NCBI GenBank assembly: GCA_009937555.1
Contig: JAACFD010000022.1
Location: 1 to 14,346 of the forward strand
Source of the DNA: Chlamydiales bacterium
GTDB taxonomy: Bacteria > Chlamydiota > Chlamydiia > Chlamydiales > JAACFD01
DNA length: 14,346 bases
Direction of reading: 5' to 3'
Positions 7,932-14,327 of this stretch are shown one piece after another. The translations under genes were made by a program, and so were the position numbers. The number at the start of each line of letters is the position of its first letter. Position 1 is the stretch's first letter. The notes under the pieces were generated by a model. That model was not told where the DNA came from, ran no database searches, and worked only from the letters and a program-made list of their open reading frames with translations.

Positions 7932-9131
7932 ATGCCCGTTTTAAAAAATATTTCTAAGCTATATACCTGTGATAAAAATCAGAGTCTAATTGAAAATGCA
8001 GCCTTAGCTTGGGAAAATGATAGCATTTGTTATGTAGGTAGGGAAAGTGAGCTACCAGATAATTTAAAAAGTATTAATAGTTTTGATGCCCAAAAAGCGA
8101 TCGTAACCCCTGGTTTTATTGATTGCCACACTCACTTAAGCTTTGGAGGATGGCGAGAGGATGAATTTGCCCTACGCAATCAAGGTGCAAGCTATTTAGA
8201 ACTCGCAAAAGCTGGAGGAGGCATCCTTTCGACTGTTGAGAAAACAAGAAAGGCTACTAAACAAGATCTGATTGATAAATCACTGCTTTTCCTAGATCAA
8301 ATGCTTCGACAAGGGGTATGCGTTTGTGAAGCTAAAAGTGGGTATGGCTTAAATTATACTGATGAAATCAAAACTCTTGAAAGCTACCAGGAGCTAAATA
8401 AGCTTCATGAGATAGATATTATTCCAACTTGCCTTGCTGCACATACTTTTCCAAAAGAATTTAAACAAGACCATGAGGGCTACCTTAATTTATTAACAAA
8501 AGAGCTATTCCCAGAAGTAAAAAAAAGAAACTTAGCTAAGTTCATCGATATTTTTGTAGAAGATAGTGCGTTCAACATAGAAGAAGCTAAAATTGTTTTA
8601 CAAAAAGCTAAAGAGCTAGGATTTTCCATAAAACTGCATGCTGATCAGTTAAGTAGCTGTAAGGGAGCTGAGTTAGGAGCTAACTTTCAAGCTTGTTCTT
8701 GCGATCACCTAGAACAAATATCAGATAATGGCATAGAAGCTTTAAAAAAAGAAAAAGTAGTAGCGGTTTCTCTTCCTCTTGCTAGCTTATATTTAAACCA
8801 AGATTTTCTAAATGCTAGAAAGCTAATTGAGAAAGGTGTGAGCGTTGCTATTGCCAGTGATTTTAATCCAGGTTCTTCACCTAGTTTTAACTTACAACTT
8901 GCAATGACTCTAGCAGCTATCAAACAACAAATGTCTCCACTTGAATGCTTGGAAGGCGTTTGTATTAATGCAGCCAAAGCTTTAAAAATTGAGAAAAGAT
9001 ACGGCTCATTAGAAAAAGGAAAAATAGCATCTTTTTCTTTATTTAATGCGCCTAATATCAATCACCTTGTGTATCATTTTAGTGATAATCGCTGTATAGG
9101 CCTCTTTCATAAAGGGAAGCACCTTTTTTAA
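7932..9131 (+). CDS. hutI: Imidazolonepropionase
   Basis: HutI carries out the third step, opening 4-imidazolone-5-propionate to N-formimino-L-glutamate. It is a metal-dependent amidohydrolase with a TIM-barrel core. The 399-aa protein shows the metal-binding HTH (His66, His68 in GFIDCHTHLSFGG), the substrate-binding KSGYGLNYTDE (135-145), LHADQ with His236, CDHLE with His259, and SDFNPGSSPS with the metal ligand Asp310. Length matches the family (about 400). Its ATG is only 8 bases after the hutH stop, so the two are surely cotranscribed; the Shine-Dalgarno match (AGAG in the hutH stop region) is poor, suggesting translation coupled to hutH. Its stop overlaps that of the convergent gene by 4 bp, and no terminator is visible in that junction. 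Confidence 0.96.
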   Translation: MPVLKNISKLYTCDKNQSLIENAALAWENDSICYVGRESELPDNLKSINSFDAQKAIVTPGFIDCHTHLSFGGWREDEFALRNQGASYLELAKAGGGILSTVEKTRKATKQDLIDKSLLFLDQMLRQGVCVCEAKSGYGLNYTDEIKTLESYQELNKLHEIDIIPTCLAAHTFPKEFKQDHEGYLNLLTKELFPEVKKRNLAKFIDIFVEDSAFNIEEAKIVLQKAKELGFSIKLHADQLSSCKGAELGANFQACSCDHLEQISDNGIEALKKEKVVAVSLPLASLYLNQDFLNARKLIEKGVSVAIASDFNPGSSPSFNLQLAMTLAAIKQQMSPLECLEGVCINAAKALKIEKRYGSLEKGKIASFSLFNAPNINHLVYHFSDNRCIGLFHKGKHLF

Positions 9132-9892
9132 GCCTTTAGTGCTGAACTTTGAATAAGTATATCTGTTTCTTTAGCTAAGTTATCACACTGCTTAAGTTGA
9201 TTAAACAGTCGCCTAATCATAGTTATCTTGTAGATGCGATAATTAGCATTGCCTGAAAAATAATAGAGGTGGTTTAGCTGCTCACAAGTGATAAGGTGCT
9301 CTTTTAAATCAGGGTTATCCTGATTTAATTTTGCATATGAAAAGTCCATGAAATCCATAAAGGATTCCGCACTTATTCCTATTAACAATTCATCTATGCT
9401 CAAAAGATGCTTTTCTTTAGCTATTTCAGCTCTTAGCTGCCATTCGCCATCCACACACTCCCATTTATGAAACTGATAAAGAGCGCCCTTTACCAGCTCA
9501 ATTGATCTTCTTGCACTTTCATAATCGTATACATCTGCAACCCATTTACTAGTTTCTTCATAAAGCTCTTGCTTTACAGAATCGATAAACTCTGAAGCCC
9601 CTGCTGATTTTATAGGAGCACTATAAGCGAGAGGTAAACTCATTTTTGCTACGAAAAGAGTGCTTAGAGGAAGCCCTACTTTTAAAGGTTTAAGTAAAAG
9701 CTTTCTAACAGGAACCTGAGCTAAAGCTCTTCTGAGCTGTAAACGTCCCTTAGTTAAGCAAAGTAATGCAGAAGCTCCAAGGACTGTTAAAATATCTGGC
9801 GATTGAAAGCTTTTACCGCTCCCTTTTCGCTCTAAACAACTATTTTGAGCTTTATGAGTTTTTGAGAAACAAGTTGAGCTAAAAAGTACCAT
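9128..9892 (-). CDS. Hypothetical protein with two hydrophobic segments (254 aa)
   Basis: I do not recognise this protein. The frame is open back to 9967, but the ATG at 9892 is the better start: it has AAGAGGAA (9899-9906) in front, while the extra 25 residues upstream are an AT-rich hydrophobic run of doubtful reality. From that start, a Ser/Cys/Lys-rich N-terminus is followed by moderately hydrophobic segments at about 34-46 and 71-90, separated by a basic stretch rich in Arg and Lys. The remaining 160 residues look soluble and mainly helical, with Trp, Tyr and charged residues. Small membrane or inclusion-associated proteins of Chlamydiae can look like this, but the two hydrophobic parts are weaker than a classical Inc bilobed domain. 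It runs convergent to hutI, inside the hut cluster, and divergent from the 568-aa gene. Confidence 0.7.
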   Translation of the reverse strand: MVLFSSTCFSKTHKAQNSCLERKGSGKSFQSPDILTVLGASALLCLTKGRLQLRRALAQVPVRKLLLKPLKVGLPLSTLFVAKMSLPLAYSAPIKSAGASEFIDSVKQELYEETSKWVADVYDYESARRSIELVKGALYQFHKWECVDGEWQLRAEIAKEKHLLSIDELLIGISAESFMDFMDFSYAKLNQDNPDLKEHLITCEQLNHLYYFSGNANYRIYKITMIRRLFNQLKQCDNLAKETDILIQSSALKA

Positions 9893-10182
9893 TGTAAATT
9901 CCTCTTGGTCATTCTGATTAAAAAAGTTTAACAAAAAAATAATTTTAAATATCAAAAAATAAAGCAACGCCAGTGTTTTTCCTGCCTTGCACTAACCTTA
10001 TCTGAATAGTTTAGCAACGCAGCACTAGCTTTTGCTTTTAAAGAAGAGTAATTTCTGATAGAATTTTATATGTTACTAATAAACAATTATTTAAGATTTT
10101 TAAACACAAACATCAGGTAAGTCAAACTTGTGACGTTGTTACTTAAGCTTTATTAATTACATTCAAGAGGGGAAATACTACT
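9893..10182. other. AT-rich divergent intergenic region
   Basis: This 290-bp region separates two divergent unknown genes and contains no gene, tRNA or clear hairpin. It includes an 8-bp direct repeat AGCAACGC at 9963-9970 and 10013-10020, long A/T runs, and a weak promoter-like pair for the 568-aa gene, TTGTGA (10128-10133) and TATTAA (10151-10156), 17 bp apart. The strong ribosome binding site AGAGGGG (10166-10172) of the 568-aa gene closes the region. Confidence 0.5.
9899..9906 (-). promoter_or_regulatory. Ribosome binding site deciding the start of the 254-aa gene
   Basis: On the minus strand AAGAGGAA precedes the ATG at 9892 by about 6 bases. It favours this start over the longer frame beginning at 9967, which lacks a comparable site. 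Confidence 0.65.
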
Positions 10183-11889
10183 ATGAGCACTATTGCTATG
10201 CTTAGGCAAAGACGTGAGTCTCAATCTAGGTCACCTTTACAATCCACCTTGGATAAACCTCTAATCAAAACATTACTAGATGAGATTGCACAGCAAATTG
10301 CACATAGAGTATTTGGTTGTTCATCTGATAGCAACTCCTTAAGAGGCTACCTAGAAGGTCATGTAGGAAGCATCTCTTTACCTAGAAGTGATAAAAGAAG
10401 AAGAGAACTAGTTTTTCGTCTTTCTCCTTTAGTTAATGATTGCCCTCAAAACTTCTCTAGAGAAATCTTATCAAAAGATGCTGATATTAATTTTGAGATC
10501 CTGATGGCCTCATTTAAAGCTTATTATACTGAGGCTATTAGCACCCACCGCAGTGCTATTATTCGTTTTCTTCCAGAGGAAGATAAGAAAAGACGTTTGC
10601 TTGAAGCTAGCTTAGAAGACCTTCGGACTTTCTTAGAATCAGAAGAAACAACTACTCTCCAAAGCTCACTAAAAGATATGTTTATGCAAAGGCAAGAAGC
10701 AGCAGCTGCAGCAGAAGAGGCAGCTGATGCACCTGCCGTTGAGAGTAGAGAGTTCATCCCTCCATTTGGTTTTAGAATGGAACCTGCTAGCCGCGGTAGA
10801 ATTGCCCTACAAATCATTAAAGAATTATCTAAAAATGTTGAGCCTGAGCAAATAAGAAGATTAGGCATACATGCAATTACGATTACTCTAGGCCTAAGCA
10901 AAGCCTACCTACTAGACATTAATATGAGCTCTTTTAAAGAGGGTAGGGCTTCAATACATGATCCTTTTAGTATTAGCAAAGAATGCGTTTCATTAAAGCT
11001 CATAAAAACTTCTAGCCTTGCCAACTTCCGAGTAGGGCTTGAAAGAAAAGAGCCAAGAGCAATAAGTTTCGGGGCTCCTGTATCTAGTTTTGGAGATACT
11101 TTTATTTGTAAGTATGCAAGATTCTCAAGGCGCTTCATTCCTTTATCTGGTATATCTGGATCTACCTACTGCATCACACAACCTTACCGAACTTTAACAA
11201 GAGCCTTTACTCCCCCTGAAGAACCTCACTATCGCCGTTTAGCTTTATCACTACTGCATGATTTTCTTGAGCTAAGGAGCTCTGTGGTACCACGAGCATC
11301 ATTAATCGACTCCAAGCTAGTTCCTACTTTTTATGCTGAAAAAATAACGACTATGACTGTAGAAGAGAGGTTATCTATCTTGAGCTCTATAGTTTTAGCT
11401 GAAGAGCATTTTGAAGATTTTGAAGCGATACACTCCCCTTTAGCAATGACAAGAAGAAGAATTAGCTCTTCAACAGAGGGTATGCCTAGAGGCTCTAAGG
11501 CATTTTTTTTAGATGTAGCTATTTTAGCAATTGTTGCAGGCTGGCTTGATTTTAAGTTTACAAAGTTAGGGAAAGAGAGCAGGATATTGCTTTCATCCAA
11601 AGCTTTTACTCCGCTTGAGAGCTATGGTAGCTCAAAAAAAAGCAATCTTTTTCGGTTTTTAGCTATTAATAACGGCAAGTATGGCATATTGCCTGCGACA
11701 TTTAAACAGCACATTCTTAGTATAAACCCTGCACATATTGCACTTGCCCTTAGAAAATCAAAGCTTAGTCCAGAGGCATGCTTTGCGACTGCGCAGAGAA
11801 TAATAGATATGCAGCATTATATACTGTCCACAAGTGGATCTCCTGTTGTCACTACAGTTTTAGATTTATATAAAGCTGTTTTTCCCTAA
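10183..11889 (+). CDS. Hypothetical protein, two-part, 568 aa, possible secreted protein
   Basis: I do not recognise a family. The ATG is well placed behind AGAGGGG (10166-10172). The first 20 residues are rich in Ser, Arg and Gln and look disordered, which would be compatible with a type III secretion signal in a chlamydia-like organism; this is inference only. A charged, mostly helical N-terminal part (about 25-170) is followed by an Ala/Glu-rich linker (171-187) and a C-terminal part (about 190-568) containing Arg-rich stretches such as MTRRRISSS and a hydrophobic stretch near 441-455 (FFLDVAILAIVAGWL) that could be a buried helix or one membrane segment. It lies between the two parts of the hut cluster on the same strand as hutG, 58 bp upstream of it, so hutG may be transcribed with it. 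No role in histidine breakdown is suggested by its sequence. Confidence 0.75.
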   Translation: MSTIAMLRQRRESQSRSPLQSTLDKPLIKTLLDEIAQQIAHRVFGCSSDSNSLRGYLEGHVGSISLPRSDKRRRELVFRLSPLVNDCPQNFSREILSKDADINFEILMASFKAYYTEAISTHRSAIIRFLPEEDKKRRLLEASLEDLRTFLESEETTTLQSSLKDMFMQRQEAAAAAEEAADAPAVESREFIPPFGFRMEPASRGRIALQIIKELSKNVEPEQIRRLGIHAITITLGLSKAYLLDINMSSFKEGRASIHDPFSISKECVSLKLIKTSSLANFRVGLERKEPRAISFGAPVSSFGDTFICKYARFSRRFIPLSGISGSTYCITQPYRTLTRAFTPPEEPHYRRLALSLLHDFLELRSSVVPRASLIDSKLVPTFYAEKITTMTVEERLSILSSIVLAEEHFEDFEAIHSPLAMTRRRISSSTEGMPRGSKAFFLDVAILAIVAGWLDFKFTKLGKESRILLSSKAFTPLESYGSSKKSNLFRFLAINNGKYGILPATFKQHILSINPAHIALALRKSKLSPEACFATAQRIIDMQHYILSTSGSPVVTTVLDLYKAVFP

Positions 11890-11934
11890 GGCTTTGCAAT
11901 AATCCTTTAATTGACGTAAGCTGACTGAAAAAAA

Positions 11935-11942
11935 TAAGGAAG
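11935..11942 (+). promoter_or_regulatory. Ribosome binding site of hutG
   Basis: TAAGGAAG precedes the ATG at 11948 by 5 bases after the last G (7 after GGA's G pair). This supports the start codon of hutG. No convincing separate promoter is visible in the 58-bp gap upstream: TTGCAA (11894-11899) with TAAGCT (11917-11922) is the best pair and its second element is poor. Confidence 0.6.
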
Positions 11943-11947
11943 CTACT

Positions 11948-12829
11948 ATGGATCCACGCTTTAAAGATATTATCCACTATAAGATCCAAGAAAATACAAG
12001 AGTCATTATTTTAGGTTTCCCAAGTGACTTAGGAGTCGGTATTAATGGAGGACGTCCTGGGGCGAAACTAGCTCCAAATGCAATAAGGCAAGAACTATAT
12101 AAGTTAACTCCATCAACACGAGAGTATTCAAGGCATTTGGATATTTTTGAAGGTGTATGTGACTTAGGTGACTTAAATATAGACCAAGTTCACTTAGAAA
12201 AAGACCAAGCCCTACTAGCTTCTCATATCGCTTCTTTTCTAAAGAAAGACTACTTTGTTATCCTTCTTGGCGGAGGCCATGAGCTCTCATATGGTCATTT
12301 TTTAGCCTACCAAAGCTTAAAGCGTGATATAGAAATTATTAACTGGGATGCCCATGCTGATGTAAGAGAACTTAAAAGTGGTAAAGCTCACTCAGGCTCT
12401 CCCTTCAGACAAGCCATTGAAGAACCCTACTCTGTCTTAAAGCGCTACCATGTTTTAGGTTTAGAAGATCACTGCTTTTCTAAAGAACACTTAGATTATC
12501 TACACAAACATCAAGCCAGATTGCATTTTGCGGATGAATTGAAAGACAATCACCTTGAGGTATACCAAGAGGTAGATACTAGTAGTGCTATGGTTACTTT
12601 TGATTTAGACGTAGTAAATCAGGCATATGCTCCAGGTGTTTCAGCTCCTAATCCCTCAGGTATCTCAGCAGAACTATATTTAAAAGCTGCGTTTAATGCT
12701 GGCAAATCAAATAAAGTCAGCTCTGTAGATTTTGTTGAGTTAAACCCAAGCTTCGATAGAGATAATCAAAGCGCTAAACTTGTTGCTAAAGGTATTTGGA
12801 AAGTTCTTCTAGGCCTTAGTCACCGCTAA
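11948..12829 (+). CDS. hutG: Formimidoylglutamase (arginase/ureohydrolase family)
   Basis: HutG carries out the final step, hydrolysing N-formimino-L-glutamate to L-glutamate and formamide. The 293-aa protein has all six Mn ligands of the arginase fold: His111 (GGGHE), Asp134, His136 and Asp138 (NWDAHADVR), and Asp219 and Asp221 (TFDLDVV). HSGSPFRQ (148-155) is typical of formimidoylglutamases and separates them from agmatinases and arginases; the location near hutUHI agrees. Choosing HutG means the one-step formamide route rather than the HutF/HutG' formylglutamate route or a folate-linked FtcD route. It is separated from hutI by about 2.8 kb with two unrelated genes. Its 3' end overlaps the convergent membrane protein gene by 14 bp. 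Confidence 0.94.
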   Translation: MDPRFKDIIHYKIQENTRVIILGFPSDLGVGINGGRPGAKLAPNAIRQELYKLTPSTREYSRHLDIFEGVCDLGDLNIDQVHLEKDQALLASHIASFLKKDYFVILLGGGHELSYGHFLAYQSLKRDIEIINWDAHADVRELKSGKAHSGSPFRQAIEEPYSVLKRYHVLGLEDHCFSKEHLDYLHKHQARLHFADELKDNHLEVYQEVDTSSAMVTFDLDVVNQAYAPGVSAPNPSGISAELYLKAAFNAGKSNKVSSVDFVELNPSFDRDNQSAKLVAKGIWKVLLGLSHR

Positions 12830-13238
12830 CATTGAAAAAGCCACAGCCAATTAAATATAGACCTATAAGTAACATTAGGGTTAGAAAATAGTCTATTTTG
12901 CCGGATTTTTTAAATTTGGCAAAGTAGGAAATAGTTAAGTCCCCTGCTACAATCCTAATTACCCCTTTTGCTGCAAATAAATAGCCTATTAAGGTAACTA
13001 AACCACTCCAGTTCCAAGCCCATACATGATGGAGTAATAAGATAAAAAGCCCAGAAAAAAGGCTGATAATTCCTGAATGGAAAATATGTACAGGGCTATT
13101 AGAATAATCCTCAATCAAGGCTTTAAGATAATCTTTTCTGTAAAGCATCACTAAACTCAAAGTTGTGAAATACACCCCTAAAAACTTAGCAAAAAATAGC
13201 GACACATTAAACTGAGTAAGGATAATCGAACTACTCAT
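12816..13238 (-). CDS. Small integral membrane protein, four predicted helices (140 aa)
   Basis: This is an uncharacterised inner-membrane protein. Counted from the ATG at 13238 (Met-Ser-Ser-Ser-Ile), hydrophobic segments lie at about 9-32, 51-70, 78-97 and 114-134. Between helices 2 and 3 is an LLLHHVWAWNW motif followed by LVTLIGYLFAAKGVIRI; I recall similar small bacterial membrane proteins of unknown function with an H-x-VW-x-W core and a KG-x-x-R ending, but cannot name the family. An alternative TTG start at 13253 would add five residues, but GGAGG (13247-13251) sits 8 bases before the ATG and overlaps the TTG, so the ATG is preferred. That ribosome binding site lies inside a terminator-like hairpin (listed separately), which may limit its expression from upstream transcription. 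Confidence 0.75.
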   Translation of the reverse strand: MSSSIILTQFNVSLFFAKFLGVYFTTLSLVMLYRKDYLKALIEDYSNSPVHIFHSGIISLFSGLFILLLHHVWAWNWSGLVTLIGYLFAAKGVIRIVAGDLTISYFAKFKKSGKIDYFLTLMLLIGLYLIGCGFFNVSGD

Positions 13239-13278
13239 AAAAAAAGCCTCCAATACCGAATAATTTGGAGGCCTTTTT
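13239..13278 (-). terminator. Intrinsic terminator-like hairpin, possibly bidirectional, overlapping a ribosome binding site
   Basis: GCCTCCAA (13246-13253) and TTGGAGGC (13265-13272) form a perfect 8-bp stem with an 11-base loop. On the minus strand the stem is followed by seven T's (13245 to 13239), the form of an intrinsic terminator for the two-gene unit ending at 13319. On the plus strand one extra C and then five T's (13274-13278) follow, so it could also stop plus-strand transcription. The stem contains GGAGG, the only ribosome binding site of the membrane gene starting at 13238, and its T tract runs directly into that start codon. Confidence 0.75.
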
Positions 13279-13318
13279 ATGCTAAAGTGCTAATCTTTTA
13301 CAAGAAAAATTCTTATCT

Positions 13319-14050
13319 TCATAATTGTTTTGATTCTTGAATAGCGGCTATAAGACGGTTAAGGGTCGTAGGAACACCTTCCCCATGAACTAGGGAACTT
13401 GAAATTTTCAAACCTACCCCCGAGGCAGAAGAGAAAATATCCACTTTATTAGTTGTTCTATCAAACATGATGACAACTTCATCTCTTAAAATCCTTGGGA
13501 AGTTTCCTTTATACACTCTAGGCTTGTCACCATCTAGTGCTTGCCTAAAAGATTCTATTAGATCACTACTTTGCTCAATAGTTTCAATATCAAGTGCTAG
13601 ATCTGATAAAGTATGGTAGTTAACATCTGGTTCTTCTGCTAGCTTTTCAGCTAACTCTGCTTCCACTCTCAGTTTCTCAGCAGCTTGCTCTTGTTGCAAC
13701 TTTAATTCATTAATAGCTGCTTCTTCTTCCTTTCTCTCATCTTCTCTACGAGCAGCTTCATACTCTCTATCTTGTTCATCTCTGAGTCTAGCATTTGCTA
13801 ATATCTGCTGATCTCGTAGGCTCCTTGCTCTAGCTTCTGCGGTCGCTTCATCATCATCATCATCAATATCACTGCCTCCTGTTGGATCAAAACTTTCGCG
13901 AAGAGGAGTTATAATACTTGCAGCTCCCATATAACCTCCGCCACAAGCTATATCTGGTCGAGTACCAGAAGCTATAGTAGCTATCCCCTGATCTTGACGG
14001 CTCCTTCTTATAGCTTCTGCGGTCGCTTCATCATCATCATAACCCCCCAT
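13319..14050 (-). CDS. Acidic coiled-coil protein with UIM-like repeats and UBX-like motifs; candidate effector (243 aa)
   Basis: No bacterial family is recognised. Two acidic motifs, DDDEATAEAIRRSRQD (5-20) and DDDEATAEARARSLRD (65-80), have the spacing of a ubiquitin-interacting motif: an acidic run, then Ala (13, 73) and Ser (17, 77) four apart; the usual preceding Leu is Thr, which weakens the match. A highly charged helix follows (about 85-140), opening with LRDEQDREYEAARREDERK, close to the linker before the UBX domain in eukaryotic FAF1/FAF2-type proteins. After it, a helix and NFPRIL (183-188) recall the p97-binding loop of UBX domains; the rest of a UBX fold is not evident. The ATG has GGGAG (14056-14060) in front. 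The gene overlaps the preceding membrane-anchor gene by 14 bp. A role in host ubiquitin or p97 biology is a hypothesis. Confidence 0.75.
   Translation of the reverse strand: MGGYDDDEATAEAIRRSRQDQGIATIASGTRPDIACGGGYMGAASIITPLRESFDPTGGSDIDDDDDEATAEARARSLRDQQILANARLRDEQDREYEAARREDERKEEEAAINELKLQQEQAAEKLRVEAELAEKLAEEPDVNYHTLSDLALDIETIEQSSDLIESFRQALDGDKPRVYKGNFPRILRDEVVIMFDRTTNKVDIFSSASGVGLKISSSLVHGEGVPTTLNRLIAAIQESKQL
13808..13860. repeat. Intragenic direct repeat, copy A (codes for second UIM-like motif)
   Basis: This 53-bp segment repeats at 13988-14040, exactly 180 bp away; the last 30 bp (13831-13860) are identical and the other 23 differ at six positions. It ends in a TCA trinucleotide run of six units (13848-13865), which encodes the Asp run on the minus strand. 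Confidence 0.9.
13988..14040. repeat. Intragenic direct repeat, copy B (codes for first UIM-like motif)
   Basis: This is the partner of the segment at 13808-13860. Its TCA run is shorter (four units from 14028) and leads directly into the start of the gene. The 60-codon period keeps both copies in the same reading frame. Confidence 0.9.
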
Positions 14051-14327
14051 TTACGCTCCCTATTCTAGAAAAACGACTAGAGCTTGGCCAAACATCTTCT
14101 CTGCCATCACCACTCCAGCTTATTTCACCTGTGGAATCACTTCCTGTTAGAGGGCTACTAGAGGCTGCACCACCTCCGCCTTTTCCATTATTAGGCCATA
14201 TTTTTTTTAGCACTGCTGCAGCAAGCAGAGTAATCAGTATAAGTTTTTTATTTCTATTTACAAAACTTGCAGTCTGGCAAACTAGATTTGAGCACGCTTG
14301 AAAAGCTGAATAAGGGGTAATACGCAT
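14037..14327 (-). CDS. Small single-helix membrane protein with Gly/Ser-rich tail (96 aa)
   Basis: I do not recognise a family. A short N-terminal segment with three Cys residues (12, 17 and others nearby) precedes one hydrophobic helix (about 29-44, LILITLLAAAVLKKIW) flanked by lysines, followed by a flexible Gly- and Ser-rich tail with GKGGGGAASSS and acidic residues. The ATG at 14327 is preceded by TAGGA (ending about 9 bases upstream). The gene ends at a TGA lying inside the beginning of the 243-aa gene, a 14-bp overlap in another frame that contains a run of six G's. The tail looks like a linker, so this may be the membrane anchor of a longer protein split by a one-base change, or a separate partner of the 243-aa product. 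Confidence 0.65.
   Translation of the reverse strand: MRITPYSAFQACSNLVCQTASFVNRNKKLILITLLAAAVLKKIWPNNGKGGGGAASSSPLTGSDSTGEISWSGDGREDVWPSSSRFSRIGSVNGGL

Noticed and set aside
8705..9061. Open frame of 118 codons antisense to hutI
   Set aside because: It is a shadow of a clearly conserved enzyme gene and shows no domain of its own.
9893..9967. N-terminal extension of 25 residues on the 254-aa protein
   Set aside because: The extension is encoded by AT-rich sequence without a ribosome binding site, while the internal ATG at 9892 has AAGAGGAA in front.
9963..10020. 8-bp direct repeat AGCAACGC as a possible attachment site or operator
   Set aside because: It is short, occurs only twice, has no inverted symmetry, and no integrase or transposase lies nearby.
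10524..10901. Open frame of 125 codons on the minus strand inside the 568-aa gene
   Set aside because: It lies fully antisense to a longer gene with a good ribosome binding site, and its Ala/Ser-rich product follows from the opposite strand's codons.
11894..11922. Separate promoter for hutG (TTGCAA, 17 bp, TAAGCT)
   Set aside because: The second element matches only three of six bases, and cotranscription with the gene 58 bp upstream is equally likely.
13848..13865. TCA repeats as part of a CRISPR array
   Set aside because: The repeat is a trinucleotide run inside a coding region, with only two larger copies 180 bp apart and no spacers.
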